A stretch of DNA of 64,000 nucleotides from a bacterium. Its GTDB lineage: Bacteria > Armatimonadota > Fimbriimonadia > Fimbriimonadales > Fimbriimonadaceae. The position numbers and the translations under genes are program-made. Shown in pieces: positions 1-8,063 of the stretch (the stretch's first letter is position 1; the number at the start of each line of letters is the position of its first letter). The stretch lies in contig JAIXUN010000002.1 of NCBI GenBank assembly GCA_027483535.1, forward strand, positions 744,001-808,000, read 5' to 3'. Under the pieces are notes generated by a model. The model did not search any database, was not told the DNA's origin, and saw only the letters and a list, made by a program, of their open reading frames with translations.

Positions 1-270
1 TTGGGCTTCTACACCAATTCCATCTCGCCTTCCGCGCACGGCAACTTTTATGAGCTTTACGCCATTGCCGCCGCTGTTCTGGGCGGATGTTCGCTACGCG
101 GCGGAGAGGGTTCCATCATCGGAATCCTGCTCGGTACCGCCCTGCTTCAAGCGCTTCGAAACATGGTAAACCTGCTCAAGATCCCGTCCTCTTTGGAGTT
201 TGCGGTGATGGGCGTGGTCATCCTGCTCGGCGTGCTTGCCGATAGCCTGGTACGCAAGAAGAAAGCTTAA
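1..270 (+). CDS. Sugar ABC transporter permease, C-terminal end (partial)
   Basis: C-terminal 89 residues of an integral membrane permease whose start lies before the window. The glycine-rich stretch LGGCSLRGGEGSIIGILLGT followed by LLQALRNMVNLL and a final hydrophobic helix is typical of the ribose/xylose-type permease family (RbsC-like, BPD_transp_2), which forms the membrane channel of an ATP-driven sugar importer. The protein ends with a basic tail (RKKKA). The stop codon overlaps the stop of the convergent SRAP gene in a shared ttaa. The substrate cannot be told from this fragment. The in-frame TTG at base 1 is probably an internal codon, not the start. Confidence 0.8.
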   Translation: MGFYTNSISPSAHGNFYELYAIAAAVLGGCSLRGGEGSIIGILLGTALLQALRNMVNLLKIPSSLEFAVMGVVILLGVLADSLVRKKKA

Positions 271-932
271 GCGGCGAACACTTTGATAAGGCCCGCATCT
301 ACGGGTCGAAGCAGATGTTGCAGTCTCTCGTCTGAGTTGACTCGCTCGTCGAGCCAAAGATCGTGATTCTCCGGGTCGAGCATCACAGGCATTCGGTGGT
401 GATACTTCGCCGCGACGTAGTTTGGGTTGCACGTCAGAATCGCGACAGTGTCTAGCTCAGTTCCGTCGGCGGCGATCCACGTATCCCAAACGCCGGCGAA
501 CATGAACAGCTTGGTATCGGCCCGCTCGAACCGATACTTCTGCTTTACCTTCTTCAAAACCGTATGACCTTCTCCAAATAGATCGGGCTGGAACGAAGCG
601 AGGACCTCTCGATTCTCAAGGCGCCATTCAAAGTAGGCGCTCGCCGGGAGTAAGCATCGCCGGCGTGCAAAGGAGTGCCGAAAGGTGTTTCGCTCCGACA
701 AGGTTTCAGATCGGGCGTTGATGAGCTTGGCACCCAGGTCCACCTTCGACCAAGATGGCGTGTAGCCCCACCGCATGTGCGTGGCAACCACGTTCTTGTG
801 CATTGAAGCGACCACCAGAACGGGGTCGGTAGGGAAGATCTCTTGTCGTGGGGCTATGCCCGGCTCGAATGGCAACCCGAAAGCGTCAATGAGCGCTTGA
901 GAATCGGCTGCCAGTTGGAACCGGGCACACAT
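267..932 (-). CDS. SRAP family peptidase (YedK/HMCES-like)
   Basis: SOS response-associated peptidase family, 221 residues, the usual length. Family members crosslink covalently through Cys2 to abasic sites in single-stranded DNA and shield them from breakage. The key residues are visible: Cys2 directly after the initiator Met, Asn72 in INARSET, Glu102 in YFEW, and His179 in HHRMPV. The start is fixed by the need for Cys2. It lies 8 bases downstream of the purB stop on the same strand, so the two are probably co-transcribed. No LexA-type operator was recognised upstream. Confidence 0.93.
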   Translation of the reverse strand: MCARFQLAADSQALIDAFGLPFEPGIAPRQEIFPTDPVLVVASMHKNVVATHMRWGYTPSWSKVDLGAKLINARSETLSERNTFRHSFARRRCLLPASAYFEWRLENREVLASFQPDLFGEGHTVLKKVKQKYRFERADTKLFMFAGVWDTWIAADGTELDTVAILTCNPNYVAAKYHHRMPVMLDPENHDLWLDERVNSDERLQHLLRPVDAGLIKVFAA

Positions 933-940
933 GGCACCCG

Positions 941-2245
941 TTACTCGACCACTCGCGCCGCTCGAACCGCCTTGAGCGTGTGACCCGCGTTGCGAAGGTG
1001 ATGATCGAGACTGAAGATATGGGCGACTTCTTCCTTACTGAGGTTCGCCTTCACGTCAGGGTCGTTCTCCACACAGGTCTTGAAGTCGTGACCTTCCCAC
1101 GCCATTGCCGCGTTGCGCTGAGCCACCTTATACGCTGCGGCTCGGCTAAGTCCCTTGCCAACAAGCGTCACCATCAAGTGCTCGCTGAACACAAGGTCGC
1201 CCATCTTTCGGAGGTTCGCCTTCATGTTCTCTGGGAAGACCACGAGTCCGCGAAGAATGGTGGTGATTCGCTTCAGCATGAAGTCGGCGAGGTGGAACGA
1301 GTCGGGGAAGATCACGCGCTCAAGACTCGAGTTCGTCAGGTCGCGCTCGTGCCAGGTCGAAACCGATTCGAGCATCGCGTGGGCGTTGGCTCTGAGCAGG
1401 CGAGCGAGTCCGCAAACGGTTTCGCTATTCCAAGGATTGCGTTTGTGCGGCATCGCGCTCGATCCCGTTTGTCCGGCCGCGAAAGCCTCTTGAACCTCCA
1501 GAATCTCGGTTCGTTGTAGGTTTCGAAGCTCCGTGGCAATTCGTTCCAGCCCCGCACCCATGAGAGCCAGGCAGTTGAGCAAGTGGGCATGCTTGTCTCG
1601 GTTGACGATCTGCGTGCTGGCGGGCTCCGATTTCAGGCCGAGTTTGCTCAGCACCCGAGTTTCCATCTCCGGTTCCACAATGGCGTGAATTCCCACCGCG
1701 CCTGAAATCTTGCCGTAGGAGATATCTGTCTTGGCGGCTGCGATTCGCGAAATGTTTCGATCCAGTTCGGCAAGCCAGTTGGCGCACTTGAATCCGAAGG
1801 TGATCGGTTCGGCGTGAATGCCGTGGGTCCGTCCGATCTCGGCCAGATCCTCGTGCTTCTCTGCGAGGTCTTCAATCACCTCTCGCAGCGCCCGCGCCGA
1901 ATCCAGGAGCACGTCGCAGGAATCGCGAAGCATCATGCCCAGGGCCGTATCGATGACGTCGTAACTGGTGACTCCGAAGTGAATCCACCGACCCGCAGGC
2001 CCAACATTCTCTTCCAGGTTCCGCACGAAAGCGACCAGATCGTGCCGGGTCTCTTTCTCAAGCTCATCGCAACGGTCCAGCGTGAAGGTCGACTTTTGCT
2101 GAATCTCAACGAGGTCTTCGATCGGGATAACTTTCTCTTCCGCCCACCCTTCGCAGATGGCGACTTCCACTTCTTTCCAGCGTTCGTACTTGGCCTGTCG
2201 GCTCCAAATCGCGTTCATCGCGGGGGTCGTATAGCGGTCGATCAT
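941..2245 (-). CDS. purB: Adenylosuccinate lyase
   Basis: 434 residues, cytoplasmic, fumarase/aspartase superfamily. It catalyses two fumarate-releasing steps of purine synthesis: SAICAR to AICAR and adenylosuccinate to AMP. The superfamily signature GSSAMPHKRNP is present at about residues 260-270, with TSYDVIDTALG and GRTHGIHAEP upstream carrying the conserved active-site His. The N-terminus MIDRYTTPAMNAIWS matches the usual PurB start (YTRPEM..IW type). The SRAP gene follows after 8 bases. No other pur genes are in the window. Confidence 0.96.
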   Translation of the reverse strand: MIDRYTTPAMNAIWSRQAKYERWKEVEVAICEGWAEEKVIPIEDLVEIQQKSTFTLDRCDELEKETRHDLVAFVRNLEENVGPAGRWIHFGVTSYDVIDTALGMMLRDSCDVLLDSARALREVIEDLAEKHEDLAEIGRTHGIHAEPITFGFKCANWLAELDRNISRIAAAKTDISYGKISGAVGIHAIVEPEMETRVLSKLGLKSEPASTQIVNRDKHAHLLNCLALMGAGLERIATELRNLQRTEILEVQEAFAAGQTGSSAMPHKRNPWNSETVCGLARLLRANAHAMLESVSTWHERDLTNSSLERVIFPDSFHLADFMLKRITTILRGLVVFPENMKANLRKMGDLVFSEHLMVTLVGKGLSRAAAYKVAQRNAAMAWEGHDFKTCVENDPDVKANLSKEEVAHIFSLDHHLRNAGHTLKAVRAARVVE

Positions 2246-2482
2246 CGACCAAGAGAATACCGGTTGGGGCTCATTCGCAGTGGCGGGAAGCCTTCGGGTT
2301 GAAAACTCGACGCAGGTTAGGATTCACGTAGCCCGCCCAAAGACGAGGGTAACCCATTTATGGAAGGGGCACCGGTCAATTTGGTGACTGAAGGTCACAA
2401 CATTGCTTGGGATTTATTTCCATTTTGTTAAGGGTAAGTGATTTCTTTTGGATCTTTGTAAAAGCTGGATTACGGTGTTTAC
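2246..2482. other. Divergent intergenic region purB / hydrolase
   Basis: 237 bases, noticeably more AT-rich than the flanking genes. It carries the candidate promoter of the rightward gene (listed separately) and a small hairpin, GTGAC-tgaag-GTCAC, near 2381-2395. No RNA gene was recognised. Confidence 0.4.
2448..2476 (+). promoter_or_regulatory. Candidate promoter, possibly leaderless
   Basis: TTGGAT (2448-2453), exactly 17 bases, TACGGT (2471-2476), then only 6 bases to the ATG at 2483. With a normal start site 6-8 bases after the -10 box, the transcript would begin at or beside the ATG. No Shine-Dalgarno is present. Confidence 0.45.
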
Positions 2483-3316
2483 ATGAACAGAAGAGTCGCG
2501 GTCTTGACGCTCCATGGGATGGGAAAAACAGACAGAGATTATGCGTCTCAGCTGTTCCAAGACCTGCGCGAAAAGCTTGGAAATGACCAAGGTGACGTGA
2601 CGTTGAAATCGGTCTTCTACGATGGAGATATCCAAGAGAGGGAGGACGCCGTATTCGGCGAAATGTTGGCGACGGTGGACCTCAACTGGAAAGGATTAAG
2701 AGAGTTCGTAATGTACAGTCTTGCCGACGCGGTGGCGATAGAAGCGCGCCGGTCCTCTGAACGCAGCCCTTACTACAAAGCGCAGTTTGAGATCGCAAAG
2801 ACCTTGCTTGACTCCCAGCAAAGTCTTGAATCGAGTTCGAGCCCTGTGATCATCCTCGCGCACTCTTTGGGGTGTCAAGTCATCTCTAACTACATCTGGG
2901 ATGCCTCTCAGCCGACCGAAAAGGCCGCGGGGATCTGGAGCGATCCAGTGGCCCTTCAGCAGCGTCTTGGAGCCTCGGACGACCAGATGGAGTTCATTCG
3001 GCTGAAGTCACTCGAACGTCTGATGACGTTCGGATGCAATATTCCCGTCTTCGTGGCCGCCCTCGCTGAGAAAGACATCGTCCCCATTAACAAGCCCACC
3101 GTGAGTTTTCGTTGGTTGAATTTTTATGACAAGGACGACGTTCTAGGTTTTCCACTGAGAACTCTCTCCGCTGGCTACCAGGACCTGGTTGAGGACTTCC
3201 AAGTTAATGTTGGTCCTTTCCCTCAGAGCTTAACGCCGTTCGCACACATGCATTACTGGGAGGACCGAAAGGTTCAAGAGAGCATTTACAAACAGATTGT
3301 CGACATCGCCGGCTGA
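2483..3316 (+). CDS. Alpha/beta hydrolase-like protein, unknown substrate
   Basis: 277 residues with no signal peptide. Residues 6-13 (AVLTLHGMG) fit the first beta strand and oxyanion region of an alpha/beta hydrolase. VIILAHSLGCQV around Ser128 is a lipase-type nucleophile elbow, although the first small residue is Ala rather than Gly. HMHYW near residue 254 could supply the catalytic His. The family is not recognised more closely. The start has no Shine-Dalgarno but sits 6 bases after a good -10-like box. The gene runs into a small unknown gene 35 bases downstream, and the pair may form a two-gene unit. Confidence 0.7.
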   Translation: MNRRVAVLTLHGMGKTDRDYASQLFQDLREKLGNDQGDVTLKSVFYDGDIQEREDAVFGEMLATVDLNWKGLREFVMYSLADAVAIEARRSSERSPYYKAQFEIAKTLLDSQQSLESSSSPVIILAHSLGCQVISNYIWDASQPTEKAAGIWSDPVALQQRLGASDDQMEFIRLKSLERLMTFGCNIPVFVAALAEKDIVPINKPTVSFRWLNFYDKDDVLGFPLRTLSAGYQDLVEDFQVNVGPFPQSLTPFAHMHYWEDRKVQESIYKQIVDIAG

Positions 3317-3351
3317 ATCGGAAGACCGGTCCCGCAAACAAGGAAAAAATC

Positions 3352-3741
3352 ATGAACATCGTAGCAATTGTCTTGCGTCTTGGAACGCAACTTAAAAAAG
3401 GTGAACGGTGGCAAGCAAGCCACAAAATCGACGGCAAGCAAACCCCGAAGCGACCAGTGGTCTCGGAGTTTGACTGCGGAATCAACGAGGGCCGAACTTG
3501 GTTCGAGTTCGTCTTCTCCGAAGACGATGGTGAACATACTCTTCACGGAATTTTCAGCGTGAACAATGACGGGGAGGAGATTCACTTCGATGGCGCGGAC
3601 GTCGAGAGCGACGACGTGATAGTCAGCCATCGGTGGCGAAACGCTGATCTTCGCGGTGTAATCGAGTTCGAGTTTGTGGCCGCCGACAAACTTCATCGGT
3701 ACCGGTTTGACGCTACCCTTGCAAAACTGATCGATCTTTGA
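3352..3741 (+). CDS. Hypothetical protein, 129 aa
   Basis: Small acidic protein (pattern such as FSEDDGEHTLHG), no signal peptide or membrane segment, family not recognised. The start ATG follows AAGGA (in caaggaaaaaatc), a clear Shine-Dalgarno. It lies 35 bases after the hydrolase-like gene on the same strand, so it is probably co-expressed. A 7-bp hairpin TCTTTGA-tagg-TCAAAGA (3735-3752) overlaps the stop codon but lacks a T run. A 156-codon antisense frame covers it, but the sense frame is preferred because of the ribosome binding site and operon spacing. Confidence 0.6.
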   Translation: MNIVAIVLRLGTQLKKGERWQASHKIDGKQTPKRPVVSEFDCGINEGRTWFEFVFSEDDGEHTLHGIFSVNNDGEEIHFDGADVESDDVIVSHRWRNADLRGVIEFEFVAADKLHRYRFDATLAKLIDL

Positions 3742-3954
3742 TAGGTCAAAGACCAAGTCCTAGGAGCCGACGCTTGATTTTGGCTCTAGGACTTTCATTT
3801 CGACCCATGCAGAGGAATCCTCAGAGACGGGGATCGAGTACCGCACATGTTGGACGTGGCCAAGTCTATTGCGGAGATCGGAGTGGACTCTGCGACTCGT
3901 TTCAATGCAGTGGGCTTCGCTAATTTATCAAGACTGGCTAAAGTTAGTTCGCCC

Positions 3955-4842
3955 ATGTCGATACTAACCTCCACCTCTTTGCTCGCGCTTCTCGTGAGCG
4001 GCACCGCGCCACCCACGAGTCAGAACACCTTCACTCCGGGAGCGTTCCGAACGACGATCGAGGTAGAGCGAGGCACGAGCGTGGAAGTGTTTGGATATCG
4101 CCCAAGCACCTATCGAAAAGAGCGGATGTTCGTGGTCTTCCACGGCACCCTTCGCAACGCAGAAGAGTATCGCGACCACTCGATTGAAATGGCGGAGAAG
4201 TACGGGGCAATGGTCATCGCCCCGATGTTCGACGAGAAGCGATTCCCCAGTTGGCGATACCAGCGCGGAGGAGTTCTCAATCGGGATGGCTCCACGCGAT
4301 TGCGTGTGGAGTGGACCTACGCAATGGTGCCCACCATCATCAATCAAGTTCGAAAGGGAGAAGGGGATCCCTTCATGCCGTATTGGCTCATGGGACACTC
4401 GGCGGGGGGCCAATTTGTGGACCGCATGGCCGCTTTGTCGCCCTTCTTCGATCGGGCACCCGGCTTACAGAGAATCATCGCCGCGAACCCCGGTTCGCTC
4501 ATCTTCCCGACCTTCGACTGGGAGTTCAGCTATGGGTATGGCGCTCTCCCGAAAGAAGTCGCCGATCAAGAGACGCTGAAAAGATATCTTGCTCTGCCGC
4601 TAGTCCTCTACTCCGGCTCGGCCGACAACAAGCCCGACGAATACTTCGATGCAAGCCCGGAGGCGATGCGCCAGGGTCCGGGTCGATATCAGAGAGCATC
4701 GGCTTGTTTCGACCTCGGTAAGTCGGTAGCCGCGGAAAAGGGTTGGACCTTCGGTTGGAAGCGTGTTGTGGCAGAAGGGGTCGATCACGACCACGAGAAG
4801 ATGTTCAATCACCCTTTGATGAAGGATGCTCTCGGGTTGTAG
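3955..4842 (+). CDS. Secreted alpha/beta hydrolase (esterase/depolymerase-like)
   Basis: About 295 residues from the ATG at 3955. That start gives a short N-terminal hydrophobic stretch (ILTSTSLLALLVSG) that looks like a signal peptide; an upstream in-frame ATG at 3847 would bury it. MFVVFHGTLRNAEEYRDHS is the oxyanion-hole region and LMGHSAGGQF carries the nucleophile Ser149 (GHSAG). An acid is plausible in YSGSADNKPDEY and the His in GVDHDHEKMF near the C-terminus. The layout resembles PHB-depolymerase/feruloyl-esterase type hydrolases. The substrate is unknown. It converges on gpsA with 3 bases between stops. Confidence 0.75.
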   Translation: MSILTSTSLLALLVSGTAPPTSQNTFTPGAFRTTIEVERGTSVEVFGYRPSTYRKERMFVVFHGTLRNAEEYRDHSIEMAEKYGAMVIAPMFDEKRFPSWRYQRGGVLNRDGSTRLRVEWTYAMVPTIINQVRKGEGDPFMPYWLMGHSAGGQFVDRMAALSPFFDRAPGLQRIIAANPGSLIFPTFDWEFSYGYGALPKEVADQETLKRYLALPLVLYSGSADNKPDEYFDASPEAMRQGPGRYQRASACFDLGKSVAAEKGWTFGWKRVVAEGVDHDHEKMFNHPLMKDALGL

Positions 4843-4845
4843 AAC

Positions 4846-5850
4846 CTAACCTTCTTCGTTACGCGTCAGCGACTCTAATCCCTCGTCGCGAGTCATCCGC
4901 TCCATGAGCATGTTAACGGCCTTGCCGGCGGGGATTCGACCTCGCAACACGCCGTCGATCGCTTCGAACACGGGCATCGGAACGCCCCTGCGTCGAGCAA
5001 GGGCCATCACCGCTTCCGCCGTGCTCACTCCTTCGGCAACCTGACCGATCTCTCGAAGCGCCGCCCTTAAATCTTGACCTTGCCCGATCGCATAACCCAG
5101 TCGATAGTTTCGACTGAGCTGACTGCTTGCTGTCGCGAACAAGTCACCGACCCCCGCGATGCCCAGGAAGGTTTCAAGTCGACCTCCGACGGATAGGCCG
5201 TAAGCGATCATCTCCTTGAGTCCCCGAGCAACTAGCGCGCCCTTTGTGTTGTTTCCAAACCCAAGACCATCGCTGATGCCGCCTCCGATGGCAATGACGT
5301 TCTTCAATGCACCCGCCACTTCCACGCCGATCACATCCGAAGAGCAGTAAACGCGATACGAGCCGCACATGAAAGCCGATCGAACGCGGTCGGCATAAAT
5401 CGGATCCGCGCAGGCCGCAATGGCCGCCGTGGGAATGCCGCGAACGATCTCGACTGCTAGGTTTGGACCCGAGATCACCGCGACTTCACTACCAGGATGC
5501 ACCTCTTGAACCACCTCGGCCGGTAAGAGTCCGGTGGTGTTTTCCATTCCTTTGCTGGCAAGAACAAAAAGAGGATGATCGCCGTCTAAGTGCTGGATGA
5601 CCTCGCGCACTGCGCCGGAGGGTACGGCGACGACCGTCATCGAAGCCGAAGTCGCCTGGTGCAGGGGCAAGAACTCGACTCCTTTCGGGATGGCGAAGCC
5701 GGGGAGATAGTGAACGTTTTCGCGATTAGAGCGCATGAAGGCAATCTCTTCCTCATTACGACCGAAAAGACCGACTTCTAATCCGTTCCTGGCAAGGAGG
5801 ATGGCGATCGCCGTTCCCCAACTGCCTGCACCCAAAACCGCGACGTCCAT
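4846..5850 (-). CDS. gpsA: NAD(P)-dependent glycerol-3-phosphate dehydrogenase
   Basis: 334 residues, the usual GpsA length. It reduces dihydroxyacetone phosphate to sn-glycerol-3-phosphate, the backbone for phospholipids used by PlsY, which is also in this window (44398-45147). Evidence: the N-terminal Rossmann motif VLGAGSWGTAIA, ASKGMENTTG in the middle, and the catalytic-lysine region GALKNVIAIGGGISDGLG with NNTKGALVARGL. The start ATG is the first possible one and begins directly with the nucleotide-binding strand (MDVAVLGAG). Confidence 0.96.
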   Translation of the reverse strand: MDVAVLGAGSWGTAIAILLARNGLEVGLFGRNEEEIAFMRSNRENVHYLPGFAIPKGVEFLPLHQATSASMTVVAVPSGAVREVIQHLDGDHPLFVLASKGMENTTGLLPAEVVQEVHPGSEVAVISGPNLAVEIVRGIPTAAIAACADPIYADRVRSAFMCGSYRVYCSSDVIGVEVAGALKNVIAIGGGISDGLGFGNNTKGALVARGLKEMIAYGLSVGGRLETFLGIAGVGDLFATASSQLSRNYRLGYAIGQGQDLRAALREIGQVAEGVSTAEAVMALARRRGVPMPVFEAIDGVLRGRIPAGKAVNMLMERMTRDEGLESLTRNEEG

Positions 5851-6075
5851 GACGAATTCGTATTATGGGATGATTCAATGGCAGTGAATAGGGGGGGATC
5901 CACTTGCGGTGGGGTCCGGAGGCTAACCGCCGTGTTCCCTGGCGAACCGAAAACCAAGAGGCAACCGCAAGTAAAGCTGTATAATTTACGGGTAGCTAAG
6001 CACCCACTAGAGGTGCCGCAATTCTGCATTTAGCAGCCCGTTTGTGCTCTTTTTGAAGCCGTTTTTTTTGGAAGT
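5851..6075. promoter_or_regulatory. Divergent intergenic region gpsA / dehydratase with inverted repeat
   Basis: 225 bases. It holds 9-bp inverted repeat arms ACTTGCGGT (5902-5910) and ACCGCAAGT (5964-5972) enclosing a 53-base segment, and a TATAAT (5980-5985) pointing toward the rightward gene with no good -35 at 17 bases. On the leftward strand the repeat would sit in the gpsA 5' leader. No known riboswitch class was recognised. Confidence 0.4.
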
Positions 6076-8001
6076 GTGATTTTGAAGGAGATTGAATCTA
6101 GTCGCAAGCGAACGTCAGGCTTTCTGGCAGGAACGTTAAACATCCGAACGATGATGCTCGACGCGGGCGTCCTTATTGCCGCGTTTGTTTTCGCCTCTGT
6201 TTTACTGTATCTCTCAGGGCAAGTAGAGTATCGAATCGAGCGGGTAATCGGGCGGGGGCTTCTCCTTTCTGTTACCGGCGTGGCACTTTTAGCTTGGCGT
6301 GGTCGATATGTCGCCAAGCCCAAGTACTTCGGCCTCTACGATGTCGTCAACATCGGCGCGGCGATGATCGGCCAATGTGTTTTTGCGTTACTGGTGCTTC
6401 TAGCGACTCGGCGAGACACATTAAATCACGAACTGGTCGTCGTCATTCTCTACACGTTCTTTGCCGCAACCGGACTGGTGGCACTTCGTTTGTGGCAAAG
6501 ACGCACCGCCCTGCTCGCGGCCAAACGCGTATCAAGTCCCACCCAAAAGTGGAGAACCCTGGTTGCGGGTGCCGGAGACTCGGGCGAGATGCTTCTGCGC
6601 GAAATTCAGCGGGCCCCTCACTCTTCCATCCATATCGTAGGGTTCGTTGACGATGATCCGTCGAAGCAGGCGATGCAGATGCACGGCGTACCCGTTTTGG
6701 GCACCACTCAGGATATTCCGACTTTGGTGAAGGAGCATCGTGTTGAACAACTGGTCATCGCGATGCCCTCTGTAAAGGGCGATTGCATTCGAAGGATTTT
6801 CGATCTCGCCACAGAGTGCCAAGTCCGAATTCGCACCCTCCCGGCTGTTTGGGACATTGTGACCAACCCCGTTAAATCCCTCATCCCGCAGATTCGTGGG
6901 ATCGAAATTCAAGATTTGCTTCGTAGGGAAGCGGTCCAAACAAACCTCGAAGAGGTGGGACGCTACCTGGCGGGTGAGCACATTTTGGTGACAGGTGCAG
7001 GGGGCTCTATCGGTAGCGAACTCTGTCGACAGATCGCCATGATGTCCCCGGCGAGCCTTACGATCGTTGGCAAAGGCGAAAACAGCATTTACGAGATCGA
7101 GCAGGAGCTGATTCAAACCACGGGTCTTGTGCCAAGTTCCGTAATCGCCGACGTTCGCGATCTTGTGGCGATGGAGCAAGTGTTCCGGAAGCATCGGCCG
7201 ACGGTCATCTTCCACGCGGCGGCTCACAAGCACGTCCCGCTCATGGAGCGAAATCCTCGCGAGGCGATCCTCAATAACATCCAGGGCACGTTCAACCTTG
7301 CCGAGCTTTCGGTTCAGTTCGAGGTCAAGAAGTTCATTCTGATCTCTACCGACAAGGCGGTCAAACCGAGCAGCATCATGGGCGCCACGAAGCGCGTGTG
7401 CGAAATGATCGTGAGCGCTTACGGCCAGTCCTCCGACGTCCAGTTCGCAGCGGTTCGATTTGGAAACGTACTAGGAAGCCGAGGGTCGCTCATTCCACTG
7501 CTCACCGCGCAGATCCGACGTGGTGGCCCGGTGACGGTCACCCACAAAGACATGACCCGGTTCTTCATGACCATCCCGGAGGCCGTTCAACTGGTTCTCC
7601 AGGCGGGCGCAATGGGAAGCCGAGGCGAGGTTTTCATTCTGGACATGGGCGAGCCGGTCAAGATTCTGGACCTAGCCACCGAGCTGATTCGAATGCATGA
7701 ATTGGTGCCCGGACAAGATATCGAGATCAAGTTCACGGGAATTCGCCCGGGTGAAAAACTGAACGAAGAGTTGGTTTATGAAGGCGAGGATCTCAATGAG
7801 ACTAGTCACAGGAAGATCCGGTCTGTGGCAAACATGCGTGCTCTCGAGGTGGAAAAACTGCGTGAAGACCTCGGAATCATGAAGGGCCTCTTTGATGATC
7901 CGGATCGGCTGGTGCAGTATCTCCAAGACCTAGCCTGGGAAAAGAACAGCACGATCGTTAAGAAGACGATGCCCGAAAAGCCTCCGGTGCGCCTCGACTA
8001 A
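6076..8001 (+). CDS. Membrane nucleotide-sugar 4,6-dehydratase (CapD/PglF/WbpM-like)
   Basis: 641 residues. The family converts UDP-GlcNAc-type nucleotides to 4-keto-6-deoxy sugars for surface glycans. Order: transmembrane helices (about residues 25-150), a CoA-binding-like Rossmann domain (VAGAGDSGEMLLREI near 160), then the SDR catalytic domain starting at VTGAGGSIGSELCRQI near 305, with HAAAHKHVPLME and STDKAVKPSSIMGATK. The last motif carries the Ser-Met-Lys type triad that replaces Ser-Tyr-Lys in this family. The start is the GTG at 6076, with weak GGAAG just upstream; an ATG at 6151 is an alternative. It stands alone, away from the polysaccharide locus at 28.7-40 kb, but probably feeds it. 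Confidence 0.9.
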   Translation: MILKEIESSRKRTSGFLAGTLNIRTMMLDAGVLIAAFVFASVLLYLSGQVEYRIERVIGRGLLLSVTGVALLAWRGRYVAKPKYFGLYDVVNIGAAMIGQCVFALLVLLATRRDTLNHELVVVILYTFFAATGLVALRLWQRRTALLAAKRVSSPTQKWRTLVAGAGDSGEMLLREIQRAPHSSIHIVGFVDDDPSKQAMQMHGVPVLGTTQDIPTLVKEHRVEQLVIAMPSVKGDCIRRIFDLATECQVRIRTLPAVWDIVTNPVKSLIPQIRGIEIQDLLRREAVQTNLEEVGRYLAGEHILVTGAGGSIGSELCRQIAMMSPASLTIVGKGENSIYEIEQELIQTTGLVPSSVIADVRDLVAMEQVFRKHRPTVIFHAAAHKHVPLMERNPREAILNNIQGTFNLAELSVQFEVKKFILISTDKAVKPSSIMGATKRVCEMIVSAYGQSSDVQFAAVRFGNVLGSRGSLIPLLTAQIRRGGPVTVTHKDMTRFFMTIPEAVQLVLQAGAMGSRGEVFILDMGEPVKILDLATELIRMHELVPGQDIEIKFTGIRPGEKLNEELVYEGEDLNETSHRKIRSVANMRALEVEKLREDLGIMKGLFDDPDRLVQYLQDLAWEKNSTIVKKTMPEKPPVRLD

Positions 8002-8024
8002 AGTCGACGGTCGGAGAGACAAAA

Positions 8025-8050
8025 AACGGGGAGCCGGTCGGCTCCCCGTT
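8025..8050. terminator. Bidirectional intrinsic terminator
   Basis: Perfect 11-bp stem (8025-8035 with 8040-8050), loop ggtc, flanked by an A run (8021-8026) on the left and attgttt on the right. It lies between the convergent dehydratase and E1 genes and can serve both. Confidence 0.85.
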
Positions 8051-8063
8051 ATTGTTTCGATTC

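Noticed and set aside
3286-3756. 156-codon antisense frame over the 129-aa hypothetical gene
   Set aside because: The sense frame has AAGGA before its ATG and operon spacing to the hydrolase. The alternative cannot be excluded fully, but is less supported.
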